The translations under genes were made by a program, and so were the position numbers. From Candidatus Omnitrophota bacterium (GTDB taxonomy: Bacteria; Hinthialibacterota; Hinthialibacteria; Hinthialibacterales; JAKPRU01): DNA of 64,000 nucleotides. The notes under the pieces were generated by a model. The model worked only from the letters and a program-made list of their open reading frames with translations. It had not been told where the DNA came from and did no database searches. The stretch lies in contig JAKQSI010000093.1 in NCBI GenBank assembly GCA_029570205.1, positions 72,850-136,849 on the forward strand, given 5' to 3'. Shown here piece after piece: positions 20,733 to 28,523 of the stretch; the stretch's first letter is position 1; each line of letters opens with the position of its first letter.

Positions 20733-20752
20733 CGTAGTATTGTCCCACCACC
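20733..20752 (+). other. 3' half of the 23S processing stem
   Basis: CGTAGTATTGTCCCACCACC is complementary to 17676-17695 and closes a long helix around the 23S rRNA. Confidence 0.75.
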
Positions 20753-20824
20753 TGGACAACAACTTTGTTTTCGTCAGTCACCCGACCGGCTGACTGTTCA
20801 GGGTGATTCATAGAAATCAGATTT

Positions 20825-20938
20825 TGGGTGGCCATAGCGGCGGGGATCCACCTGTTCCCATCTCGAACACAGAAGTTAAGCCCGCTCGCGCCGATGGTAC
20901 TGCCGGGGACACCCGGTGGGAGAGTAGGTCGTCGCCCA
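20825..20938 (+). rRNA. rrf: 5S ribosomal RNA
   Basis: The 114-nt gene is bounded by the closing helix TGGGTG/CGCCCA. It carries the conserved 5S internal sequence ATCCACCTGTTCCCATCTCG, then GAACACAGAAGTTAAG and GGGAGAGTAGGTCG. It follows 23S by about 105 bases. Confidence 0.97.
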
Positions 20939-20947
20939 AATCCTTCA

Positions 20948-20973
20948 ATAAACCCCGCTTCGGCGGGGTTTAT
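20948..20973 (+). terminator. Strong terminator of the rRNA operon
   Basis: ATAAACCCCGC-TTCG-GCGGGGTTTAT is an 11-bp perfect stem with a UUCG tetraloop ending in T-rich sequence, 10 bases after the 5S gene. Confidence 0.9.
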
Positions 20974-21122
20974 TATCGGTTGATGGAGTGAACATCTGTT
21001 CAGTTCACTTTCCGACATTCGTTTGCTCTACATCCCCTTTTTTGCGCCTCCCGACAGCATTTCCTTGCCGATGCCACCAGGGTCATACCCGGAGACTCTT
21101 TCACCTGGTGCCCGACTTGCAC

Positions 21123-21518
21123 TTGTGCGCTCCACCGTTTGAAATACTCCTGGCGGAGGATGATCCGGTCGCCCAGCCACTGATTCCGCGCAAAATATAC
21201 AGATATCTGGTGGGAGATCAGGTTTTGGAAGAGGCGGACGGGCGTATCGGCAGGTTGTTTCGTGCCTATGAGGTATTTGGCGCATAGGGTGGGGAAAAGT
21301 TTGTGATTCCCATGCCCGGAGGGAGCCGGTCAGCGGCAGCTAGCGTTGCGGAACGGATTCGCGGCACGTTGGCCACCGGACCGATTTTGACGAAGCCGGA
21401 CACCGTTGTTCTAACCGCGAGCTTCGGGGTTTGCGAGGTGACCGTGGATCGGGAATTCGAAACGGTCTTCGAGGAAATCCCTGCTTCTAACTGTCTGACC
21501 TGTATAGATTTACAATGA
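21123..21518 (+). pseudogene. Decayed receiver-GGDEF diguanylate cyclase
   Basis: One frame reads E-I-L-L-A-E-D-D-P-V-A (receiver start, Asp pair) and runs into V-L-E-E-A-D-G-R. It then jumps to the end of a GGDEF domain: F-R-A-Y-E-V-F-G-A, a TAG stop at 21285-21287, then G-G-E-K-F-V-I, then A-E-R-I-R-G-T-L-A and V-L-T-A-S-F-G-V. The usual sequence is R-Y-G-G-E/D-E-F, so the TAG most simply arose from a Tyr codon. The phosphoacceptor part of the receiver and most of the GGDEF domain are deleted, the signature is G-G-E-K-F, and an internal stop is present: three independent lesions. The intact ancestor would have been about three times longer. Confidence 0.8.
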
Positions 21519-21568
21519 AAGCATTTTATCAGGTCCGAACGGAACAAATGAATTGTTTTATAGATATC

Positions 21569-21595
21569 TAAAGATTGTCGTTTTTATGCCGATAA
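21569..21595 (+). promoter_or_regulatory. Sigma-28 (FliA/SigD) promoter
   Basis: TAAAGATT (21569-21576), an 11-base spacer and GCCGATAA (21588-21595) match the flagellar sigma-28 consensus TAAAGTTT-N11-GCCGATAA at 15 of 16 positions with exact spacing. Transcription would begin near 21602, about 33 bases before the small gene at 21635. Confidence 0.85.
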
Positions 21596-21634
21596 TTAGG
21601 ACGAAAAACTAAAGGTGTATCTACAGGTGCCGAA

Positions 21635-21814
21635 ATGGGAATTGCGGCTGTTGAAGGTGCCATAGGCTTGCCCAACCTGATGGGCGCGCTGCTCCAGGCG
21701 ACGATGCAAAAGTCCCTGGAATTGGCCGCACAGCAGGCAGCAGTAAACCTTCCCCTCGAGTCTCAGGCCGTCTCGATTGAGGGGCTTGGCGAGGTTATCG
21801 ACGTCTACGCATAA
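21635..21814 (+). CDS. 59-aa putative motility protein (YjfB-like)
   Basis: The ATG follows AGGTG by 7 bases and lies just downstream of the sigma-28 promoter. The peptide is small, hydrophobic-amphipathic and helical, with L-M-G-A-L-L-Q-A-T-M-Q-K and S-L-E-L-A-A-Q-Q-A-A. That resembles the short YjfB-type motility proteins (A-L-S-Q-A-x-L-x-x-x-V, then A-L-D-x-x-E-Q-Q). Function of that family is not defined. The promoter is the strongest evidence that the gene is real and expressed with late flagellar genes. Confidence 0.7.
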   Translation: MGIAAVEGAIGLPNLMGALLQATMQKSLELAAQQAAVNLPLESQAVSIEGLGEVIDVYA

Positions 21815-22221
21815 ATTCCGCGCAGGACCCTTCCCCCACCATCCTTTCAATCCGGATTTTCCTGAATCCCCCTCTCTTTGTTCTCCTTGCAGTCGATTTT
21901 TGATTCCGTTTGATTTCATCCGGTTCGAATGAAGAGCGGTAGATTCTGTTTGGGGATCTGATGTTATGTCCGGCAGATTTGTCGGATCGCAATTCTTTTC
22001 CTCCGACTTCAGTTTGATGTGCGGGAAACCGATAACTTGAGTCAGTTGGTTGTCTGTGGCGGCCGGTAAGGAGGAGCCTGGTCCGGTCGGCTGTTTTATT
22101 CTGCTACTCGGGTTGTTTACGCCTGCCTGATTTTTCCGTTTCGCGAACGGTGAATCCCTTCGAGGGCTTTGAGAGGAACATTATGCACGGTTGGATCGTC
22201 GATCCGGCCGGGGGAGGTATC
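21815..22221. other. Intergenic region
   Basis: About 400 bases between the sigma-28 microgene and the YvyF-like gene. I see no gene. It holds a small stem CCGTT-TCGCG-AACGG at 22136-22150 and a GGTAAGGAGGAG sequence near 22062 without a matching reading frame of any length. Confidence 0.4.
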
Positions 22222-22650
22222 ATGTTTGGAAATTGCGATGTATGTCAGAAATACGGTCCGGTGGATAAGTACGGTTGCTGCAAGTCCTGCGCGAAGACCG
22301 AGGAAGACCTCATTGCGGTTGCGCGTGAGTTCATCCGCCGCCACAGCAAGGTGCAAATCACCGATCTGGCGGAGGCGCTGGGGATCGATCCGGCTCGGGT
22401 CTTCAAGTGGTTGCAGCAGGGGCGCCTCCGTACTACCGCAGCAAGGCAGATTTGTCCCGATTGCGGTCAGCCTGTTCTGAACGGTCTTTTCTGCGGATGT
22501 ACTCGGTACGTGGAAACCATCACCCCCAATGGAGCCGATGCGAAATCCCATGGAACTCCCCGGCGTGTTCAAGCCAAGTGGGAAGAATACTGGTTTACCA
22601 AGTCCAGGATTCATCGCCACCGCCATCGTCGAATCTGGCTGAGTACTTAG
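22222..22650 (+). CDS. Zinc-ribbon/HTH protein, YvyF-like flagellar-region protein
   Basis: The ATG at 22222 has GGGGAGG 5 bases upstream, giving 142 residues; an earlier in-frame ATG at 22150 lacks such a site. Layout is an N-terminal Cys cluster (C-D-V-C then C-C-K-S-C), a helix-turn-helix-like middle (I-T-D-L-A-E-A-L-G-I-D-P-A-R-V-F-K-W), and a second cluster C-P-D-C with C-G-C. The order of zinc motif, helical middle ending Q-Q-G-R-L, is that of the YvyF/TIGR03826 flagellar-operon proteins. The tail after the second cluster is Arg/His-rich. Role in flagellar regulation is inferred. Confidence 0.65.
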   Translation: MFGNCDVCQKYGPVDKYGCCKSCAKTEEDLIAVAREFIRRHSKVQITDLAEALGIDPARVFKWLQQGRLRTTAARQICPDCGQPVLNGLFCGCTRYVETITPNGADAKSHGTPRRVQAKWEEYWFTKSRIHRHRHRRIWLST

Positions 22651-22687
22651 GGTAGCTGCCAGGCAGAGACGCATGGCCCACTGGTGG

Positions 22688-22707
22688 GACAGGCCTCCGT
22701 GCCTGTC
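22688..22707. repeat. Hairpin repeat related to that at 80-98
   Basis: GACAGGC and GCCTGTC are separated by CTCCGT. The 205-base gap 22651-22855 otherwise contains non-coding sequence. Confidence 0.4.
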
Positions 22708-22855
22708 GATGGGCGAGCTTTCTCAGGAGCGAAGCGTGTACATCTCGCCGTTCGAACGCGCAAGCCTGAGATCGCCATGTCGCCGCCCTTCGCAGACTCC
22801 GGGCAGCTCCTCGCGATGACGTGATGCTCTGTAAAGGCAATTCGGTTACACAACA

Positions 22856-23968
22856 CTAGGGATTTGAGGGGATTGTCTGGGTGTTCCCGCGCAAGATATT
22901 CAAGATTTGCTCTCCGGAGCGTGCCAACAGGCTGAGCAACGCATCGGTGACTTCCGTGTCGTAGGCGGTTCCCCGGTTGTCCTTGAAGTAGGTGATGATC
23001 TGCGGTGCGGGCCAGGCCGGTTTATAGCAACGCTCCGTCGCCAGCGCATCACACACCTCCGCCACAATCAGCATCCGGCTGGGCAACGCGATTTCATCCC
23101 CTTTCAGGCCTTGTGGATATCCTTTCCCGTCCACTCGCTCATGATGTTCATGCACGAACACGGAGACTTCCGCGAGGGACCCGATGGGAGCCAGGATCTT
23201 GTAGCCGGTCTCCGAATGAGTCTTCATAATCTCATATTCTTCCGGGGTGAGTTTATCGGGTTTGAGCAGAATGCTGTCCGGAATCCCGATCTTTCCGATA
23301 TCGTGAAGCAGCCCTGCGATCCTCAGAGATTCGTTATATTCCTTGGGCAGGGAGAGCTCGCGGGCAAGAGTCAAGACGAAGTTGGAAACCCGTGCACCAT
23401 GCCCCTTCGTATATAGATCTCTGGCCTCCAAAGCCAGAGAAAGCGATTCAATGGAATGAATCAGGAATCCCTTGATTTCCCTGGTTTGTTCCTCCACCTT
23501 CTGTTCCAGATAGTTGCGATACTCAATGTTTTCCAGAACCAGTCGTCGTCGTTCCAGGGCACGGGAGGCGATCAGTTCCACAAGGTCGAGGTTGAAGGGT
23601 TTGGTGAGAAAATCATAAGCCCCGAGGCGTACGGCCGAGACCGCATCCTCCAGAGTCGGCTGGCCGGTCATGAGAATAACCGGAATGTTCTGGTCCAAGA
23701 CGATGACTTCTCTGAGGATATCGATGCCGGTCAGGCCGGGCATATAGATGTCCGTGTATACAAGATCGAAGTCGAACTGCCTGCTCTGAATGCGTTCGAG
23801 CGCTCGACGCCCGTCGGTGAATGGCTCCGTTTCGTATCCCAGCATTCGGAGGAATTCGCCCAGCATTGCGCAGATGTCGACCTCGTCGTCGATTATGGCG
23901 ATGCGCGGCTTGAGATCGGGTCTGTTCGGTCGGTATAAAGTGGTTTGGATTCCTGGCGGCATACGCAT
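22856..23968 (-). CDS. Response regulator with HD-GYP output domain (RpfG type)
   Basis: From the ATG at 23968 the protein has 370 residues (ATG at 23962 and a TTG at 23980 are alternatives). Residues about 22-140 are a receiver with I-I-D-D-E and the phosphoacceptor in V-Y-T-D-I-Y-M-P-G, plus the conserved Lys in L-T-K-P-F. A helical linker leads to an HD-GYP domain: H-G-A-R-V-S, H-D-I-G-K-I-G-I-P-D, H-H-E-R-V-D-G-K-G-Y-P. All catalytic motifs look intact, so phosphorylation-controlled c-di-GMP hydrolysis is likely. It is divergent from the receiver-HEPN gene; no kinase is adjacent except cheA. Confidence 0.92.
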   Translation of the reverse strand: MRMPPGIQTTLYRPNRPDLKPRIAIIDDEVDICAMLGEFLRMLGYETEPFTDGRRALERIQSRQFDFDLVYTDIYMPGLTGIDILREVIVLDQNIPVILMTGQPTLEDAVSAVRLGAYDFLTKPFNLDLVELIASRALERRRLVLENIEYRNYLEQKVEEQTREIKGFLIHSIESLSLALEARDLYTKGHGARVSNFVLTLARELSLPKEYNESLRIAGLLHDIGKIGIPDSILLKPDKLTPEEYEIMKTHSETGYKILAPIGSLAEVSVFVHEHHERVDGKGYPQGLKGDEIALPSRMLIVAEVCDALATERCYKPAWPAPQIITYFKDNRGTAYDTEVTDALLSLLARSGEQILNILRGNTQTIPSNP

Positions 23969-24094
23969 ATATCTGAACAAAGAACTTAGCGTAGGTATTT
24001 TACTCTATGAGGTCGGTTGAATCGAGGGTGTGCCTGTCCTCGAGTGATTTGGGTGATAGACTGATAGAAATGCGACAGGCGGACTGAGTGGAAA

Positions 24095-25339
24095 ATGGAA
24101 CAGGACCGATTGATTCTCCTTGTTGACGATAATTCACAGTACCGATCTGCGGTGGCTCGAAATCTCACAGTGGAGGGGTACCGTGTTTTGGAGGCGGAGG
24201 ACAGCACGCAAGCTCTGGAGCAGCTTCAGCGTGAATCTCCCGTTGCGATTATTACTGACTTGGATATGCGTACCCATGATGAAGGACTGCAATTGATCCG
24301 GCAGGTCAAGCGAAATTACCCGCATCTTCCGGTCGTGATGGTGTCGGCTGTTGGGGGATTTGATGAAGGCGCGCTGGCTCGTCAGTATGGGGCCATGTAC
24401 GTTGTCAGCAAATCCAGGATCGACGCGGAAATCGAGAGGTTATACGAGCGGTTGGATCGGATTTGCCGGTATCGTGATGAGATCGATGCACTTCGGGATC
24501 TCGTGGAAACCGCGGACAGTGGAACGGGTATGGATCGTCGGCAGCTATACGAACGGCTGGATCGTCTGTTGCAAGAGCAGGACCTGGATGCCGGGATGAA
24601 AGGGGTGGTGTTCGAGTTACGGGACCGGTTGGAGGTTTCCGAGCGCAGGGAGAGTCGTTCGGGGCGCCCGACGGTGGATCTGCAGGGCGCGCTGAACGAA
24701 TTGCGCACGTTCCTGCCGGAATTGGATTCCCTCCACCCGGAAACTCAGACGATGCTGGCCATCGGGTATCATTTGGAGCAATCGGAACCGAGCGCCGGCT
24801 TGTCTGTCTCAAGGAATGCCTGTTTCTCCTATTCCTTTGCGGTTGAGAATGAGGTGAAGAACCGTGTCGGCAGGCGCATCACTCGATTCTTGACGGGTGG
24901 GGAGGCCGAGAAGATTCTTCGGGAACTGTATGATCCCAAAATCGATAACCTGGACATCTTTTTCAACCAATACATTGTGCGAACGATTCAGGCAAACGAC
25001 CTGGATGTGAATTCGGACATCACGCGCCAAGTTCTTGAACGGATGCTTCGTCACCGGCAGAAGTACAAGCCGGATGGCTTGAAGGCGCTGGGGGTCATGT
25101 TTTTCTGCTTTGGTCGAACATTCAGTTTTCAGGGAGCCTGCGGAACCGTGACCGTGAAGAATCCCATGGGACTGAAAGGACTGGAGGACGATCAGACGAT
25201 GAGGCTTTCAGGATTCCTGATTCGCCTGCAACATTTGAGAAATCCGTTTGTTCATCCGGAGTTCAGTGATCGGGAGAAAACGGTTTGCATCCGGGATACA
25301 GCTATCGAGTGTCTGCGGTTGGCATCCTATCTGGTATGA
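24095..25339 (+). CDS. Response regulator fused to an uncharacterised C-terminal region with a HEPN-like motif
   Basis: The 414-residue protein has a complete receiver at residues 5-125: D11/D12, phosphoacceptor D55 in I-I-T-D-L-D-M, the Ser/Thr position in V-M-V-S-A, and the Lys in V-V-S-K-S. A helical linker (about 125-190) is followed by an all-helical C-terminal region that I cannot place in a common output family. Near its end R-N-P-F-V-H (residues 382-387) fits the R-N-x-x-x-H motif of HEPN RNases and related helical domains. An earlier helix contains S-F-A-V-E-N-E-V-K-N. No DNA-binding, GGDEF, EAL or HD domain is visible. A hairpin follows the gene. RNase activity is a hypothesis only. 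Confidence 0.7.
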   Translation: MEQDRLILLVDDNSQYRSAVARNLTVEGYRVLEAEDSTQALEQLQRESPVAIITDLDMRTHDEGLQLIRQVKRNYPHLPVVMVSAVGGFDEGALARQYGAMYVVSKSRIDAEIERLYERLDRICRYRDEIDALRDLVETADSGTGMDRRQLYERLDRLLQEQDLDAGMKGVVFELRDRLEVSERRESRSGRPTVDLQGALNELRTFLPELDSLHPETQTMLAIGYHLEQSEPSAGLSVSRNACFSYSFAVENEVKNRVGRRITRFLTGGEAEKILRELYDPKIDNLDIFFNQYIVRTIQANDLDVNSDITRQVLERMLRHRQKYKPDGLKALGVMFFCFGRTFSFQGACGTVTVKNPMGLKGLEDDQTMRLSGFLIRLQHLRNPFVHPEFSDREKTVCIRDTAIECLRLASYLV

Positions 25340-25398
25340 GCGGAACGGGCATGAAACTCGTCGTTGATCTTGTGACTTGCTTTTGCGGTTGTGAATAT

Positions 25399-25414
25399 GC
25401 TAACGTGCGTTAGC
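25399..25414. repeat. Perfect inverted repeat, possible terminator stem
   Basis: GCTAACG-TG-CGTTAGC lies 60 bases after the receiver-HEPN gene in the gap before the next gene. The loop is only two bases and there is no T-run, so it may instead be an operator. Confidence 0.35.
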
Positions 25415-25510
25415 TGGTGTCCGGTTGCATTGAAAATCCCATGAAACGTCAATGTCAGGGGCAATTCCCGGTGGAGGAGACAGAAACGGGATAGGCGCGG
25501 AATTGCACAG

Positions 25511-26269
25511 TTGGAACTTCGACGATATCCCGGCATCTCACTCGACGCTCTTATGAAGAGTTTGGCATTTAACCTTGCTTTTAAAGTCCACCGCAATGAA
25601 ATCCCATTCGCCGAGGGGATCCTGAAAGCGAATGCGGAGGGGGCGGCGGAGGATTTTCTGGACGCGCTGAATTCGCTTGCCGGCGAAGTACGCTATGATC
25701 CGGCGCAGCTTCCCGACCTTTTGGCACAGGCACAGGGTGCGGCCGGCGGATCAGCCGGGCAGCCGCTGCAAGAGCTGAAGCCGAGTGTGGATCTCTCTGC
25801 TCTATTCGAAGAACTGAACAATCTCCACAGGAAGAAACGGGATTTGGAAGAGGGAATCGCGACTCTCAAGACGATGGCGGCCCAGCGCTATCCCATGATT
25901 GTTCCGGGGGTCAATTCCGTTTTGCTTCTCATCACCTTTGGGGTATTTGTCATGATTCTTTTTGCCATGCAGCAGACAATCCTGGGACTGATTTTTATTC
26001 TGGTCGGGTTGGTCGGAGCCGGACTGTTCTATATAAAGGATATGAAAGTGTTGCAGAAACAACGTGCGGAAGCCGAGAGACGTCGGGCGAAACACGAGGC
26101 GGAAATTGCAAGATTGCAGGCCCTGCTGGAGGAAAATGAGAAACTGACGGCAACCAAAGAGGCCGAACTGAAGGCTGCCCAGCAAGCCATCGTTACCGCG
26201 CGCCAGGATGTATTCCGGTCGGTAGGCGGATCCCCCGAAGCGCCACGATTGGATATCAGAAATGAATGA
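25511..26269 (+). CDS. Membrane protein with C-terminal coiled coil, unknown function
   Basis: The frame opens at a TTG (25511) with an ATG at 25553 as an alternative; neither has a clear ribosome site. The N-terminal third is soluble (K-V-H-R-N-E-I-P-F-A-E-G), then a short coiled coil with L-N-N-L-H-R-K-K-R-D-L-E-E. Two close membrane helices span about residues 132-172, with an E-R-R-R-A-K-H-E-A-E-I coiled coil of about 55 residues after them. I do not recognise the family. The layout (hairpin membrane anchor with long cytoplasmic coiled coil) suits a scaffold or receptor-like partner. The next gene overlaps its end by 8 bases, so the two are probably coupled. Confidence 0.65.
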   Translation: MELRRYPGISLDALMKSLAFNLAFKVHRNEIPFAEGILKANAEGAAEDFLDALNSLAGEVRYDPAQLPDLLAQAQGAAGGSAGQPLQELKPSVDLSALFEELNNLHRKKRDLEEGIATLKTMAAQRYPMIVPGVNSVLLLITFGVFVMILFAMQQTILGLIFILVGLVGAGLFYIKDMKVLQKQRAEAERRRAKHEAEIARLQALLEENEKLTATKEAELKAAQQAIVTARQDVFRSVGGSPEAPRLDIRNE

Positions 26270-26477
26270 GGAAATCCCACAGGACTCTTCAGGACGAACC
26301 GCCGTTACTCTTCAGGATATCTGCCTGAGTAACAGCTGGGCGCTGCAGGCAATTCTTGAATTTCTGGAAGAAGAGAAACCCGGTTCAAAAGACCGGATTT
26401 GGAACAAGTACCTGGAGATGAAAAGAATCTCAGAAGAGGCAGAACGCCAAATGGATGCGGATGCGGACCGGACATAA
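26262..26477 (+). CDS. Small acidic helical protein (71 aa), unknown function
   Basis: The ATG overlaps the end of the preceding gene by 8 bases. The peptide is acidic and helical (Q-A-I-L-E-F-L-E-E-E, then R-I-S-E-E-A-E-R-Q). I do not recognise it. Overlap with the membrane coiled-coil gene and the STAS gene 91 bases downstream suggest a short operon. Confidence 0.5.
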   Translation: MNEEIPQDSSGRTAVTLQDICLSNSWALQAILEFLEEEKPGSKDRIWNKYLEMKRISEEAERQMDADADRT

Positions 26478-26568
26478 GGAGAAATGCCGCGGACGATCTT
26501 TGTGGCTTTGATGACCGAGAACTTTCCAGCGATTTGTGTCGGACATGGTGTAAGGAGCAAAGGACTAT

Positions 26569-26910
26569 ATGATCAAGATCAATCACCGAAAACAAAATGA
26601 TGTCGTGATTCTGGATCTTTCCGGCACGATTGATTTGGAGGGAATTGAGACCGTGAAAGAAGCGGTCAGCCGGGAACGTCAAGCCGGCTGCAAGAAGATG
26701 ATTTTGGGCATGAAAGGTGTGGACAGCATTATTTCCAGTGTGATTCAGAGATTTCAGGCCACGGTGACGGCATTTTGGGTGCCCGGCGGTCGGATTGTTC
26801 TGGTGAATCTTTCGGTTGGGAACAGGCGGATTCTCGAGAAGCAGGCATTCTTCAAAATGCTTAACACGGCAGACACCGAGGAAGAGGCATTGGAGTTGTT
26901 GGCGAAATAG
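26569..26910 (+). CDS. STAS-domain protein (anti-sigma factor antagonist type)
   Basis: The 113-residue protein is one STAS domain: V-V-I-L-D-L-S-G-T-I-D-L-E-G, K-K-M-I-L-G-M-K-G-V-D-S, then I-I-S-S-V-I-Q-R-F where the phosphorylatable Ser of SpoIIAA-type proteins lies. AAAGGA precedes the ATG. STAS proteins bind anti-sigma kinases or form switches in partner complexes; no HATPase kinase is adjacent. It ends 22 bases before the convergent cheB gene. Whether the Ser is a phosphorylation site is uncertain because the usual D-S-S-G context is changed. Confidence 0.8.
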   Translation: MIKINHRKQNDVVILDLSGTIDLEGIETVKEAVSRERQAGCKKMILGMKGVDSIISSVIQRFQATVTAFWVPGGRIVLVNLSVGNRRILEKQAFFKMLNTADTEEEALELLAK

Positions 26911-26932
26911 GTTCGGAATAGGGCGCCCGCCA

Positions 26933-28030
26933 TCAATCGGATCCGACAAAGCCGTTTCGTACCAGGTTCACAATGGCTTTCGGGATGTCTTGCAAGGGAA
27001 GTACCTGTTCGGCTCCTCCCATTTCAATGGCCTCTTTGGGCATTCCAAACACGACACAGGTTTGTTCGTTCTGGGCGATGGTGTGTGATCCGGTTTCGCG
27101 CATCTGGGTCAAGCCACGCGCGCCATCCGCTCCCATGCCGGTCATAATCACCCCAAGCGCATTCGGTCCGATTTCCCGAGCCAGGGAGTGAAACAGGACG
27201 TCTACCGAAGGGCGATGACGCATGACCGGTTCGGATTGACTTAACACGGCGATATACCCCGTCGCGGTGGACTGTATGAGCATGTGCGAATGCCCGGGGG
27301 CAATCAGCACCTTTCCCGGTTCCAGCGGTTCGTGATCCTCCGCCTCCTTGACGGTCAGTTCGCAGAGTCCGTTGAGTCGGTTGGCGAATGCACGGGTGAA
27401 TCCCTCCGGCATGTGTTGCACGACCATGATGGGCGGCAACTCCTTTGGAAGGGCTGCCAGGACATCTTTGAGCGCCTCGGTTCCCCCGGTTGATGCGCCC
27501 ATGCCGATGACCAGACCTCCCGAGCGAGTTCTTGGGATCGATCCTTTGGGCAGGGGAGGAATGGTGATCCTCGGAGGGGGTGTGAACGAGGCGGGTCTGG
27601 TCAGGAGACGTCGACGGATTTTGGCTCCCGCTACGGCCTTGATTTTCTCGATCAGGGTAGCAGCAATCGTGGGCATTCCCTCTGTGACCGAAGCGCTGGG
27701 TTTTGTCACGAAATCGACAGCCCCCAATTCCAGGGCTTTGATTGTTGCCACGGCGCCGCGTTCGGTTACCCCGCTGACCATGATTACCGGCACGGGATAT
27801 ACCGAAATCAATTCCGGCAGCAATTCCAACCCGCCTTTCTGCGGCATTTCGACGTCCAGGGTCACCACATCCGGTTTGAGTAATTTCACTTTCCGAAGCG
27901 CAAAGGTTCCGTCGGAAGCGGTCCCGACCACCTCAATCATCGGATCCTGTTGCAACAGATCGGAGAGAATCTTCCGGACCAATGCAGAATCATCCACTAC
28001 CAACACCCGGATTTTGTCTTTTGTTTCCAT
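26933..28030 (-). CDS. cheB: CheB, chemotaxis protein-glutamate methylesterase
   Basis: The 365-residue protein has an N-terminal receiver (V-V-D-D-S, phosphoacceptor in V-T-L-D-V-E-M-P) and a C-terminal methylesterase domain. The catalytic triad candidates are Ser in G-A-S-T-G-G, His in Q-H-M-P-E-G-F, and Asp in M-G-A-D-G-A. It removes methyl groups from receptor glutamates. It is last in the minus-strand che operon, 54 bases after cheY, and ends 22 bases from the convergent STAS gene. Confidence 0.95.
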   Translation of the reverse strand: METKDKIRVLVVDDSALVRKILSDLLQQDPMIEVVGTASDGTFALRKVKLLKPDVVTLDVEMPQKGGLELLPELISVYPVPVIMVSGVTERGAVATIKALELGAVDFVTKPSASVTEGMPTIAATLIEKIKAVAGAKIRRRLLTRPASFTPPPRITIPPLPKGSIPRTRSGGLVIGMGASTGGTEALKDVLAALPKELPPIMVVQHMPEGFTRAFANRLNGLCELTVKEAEDHEPLEPGKVLIAPGHSHMLIQSTATGYIAVLSQSEPVMRHRPSVDVLFHSLAREIGPNALGVIMTGMGADGARGLTQMRETGSHTIAQNEQTCVVFGMPKEAIEMGGAEQVLPLQDIPKAIVNLVRNGFVGSD

Positions 28031-28084
28031 TCTTCCCGTTTCAGTCCATTCTTTCCTGTTTTCGTATTCGTTGAGAGATATCTC

Positions 28085-28441
28085 TTATTTCAGCGCGCGG
28101 TTCACCGCTTCCAGAACCGTTTCCGTTGTGAAGGGTTTGACAACGAATTCGGAGACTCCCAGGGTGATCGCTTTTTTCAAGATACTTTCCTGGCCGAGCG
28201 CCGTAACCATGATGATCTTTGCAGATGGATCCTCTTCCAGGATTTCCCGGGCGGCCTCGATTCCGTCCTTGACAGGCATCGTGATATCCAGGGTCACCAA
28301 TTCCGGACGATTCCGGCGATATAAACTCACTGCCTTTTCACCGTTCTCCGCCTCTAAAACTTCGTGCTTCTCTTTTTTCAACATGTTGCGCAAGACCATT
28401 CGCATGAAATACGAGTCGTCTACTACGAGTATTCTGGCCAT
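28085..28441 (-). CDS. cheY: CheY-like single-domain response regulator
   Basis: The 118-residue protein is a receiver only: V-V-D-D-S (D8/D9), phosphoacceptor D52 in V-T-L-D-I-T-M-P, T in M-V-T-A-L, and K in V-V-K-P-F. In chemotaxis it carries the CheA phosphoryl group to the flagellar motor. Position between cheB and cheD supports this. Confidence 0.9.
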   Translation of the reverse strand: MARILVVDDSYFMRMVLRNMLKKEKHEVLEAENGEKAVSLYRRNRPELVTLDITMPVKDGIEAAREILEEDPSAKIIMVTALGQESILKKAITLGVSEFVVKPFTTETVLEAVNRALK

Positions 28442-28523
28442 ATCAATCCCGATTCTTCCCTGTTGCCTTTTATCCGGATGTCCGACACCCGATCCGACCG
28501 TCCATCGTGAGAGACCGTGAACC

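Noticed and set aside
22117-22674. A 185-codon minus-strand frame opposite the YvyF-like gene
   Set aside because: The plus-strand frame has a strong ribosome site and paired Cys motifs; this one has neither.
27348-28520. A 390-codon plus-strand frame opposite cheB and cheY
   Set aside because: Serine/threonine/arginine-rich shadow of two well-defined genes; no start signal.
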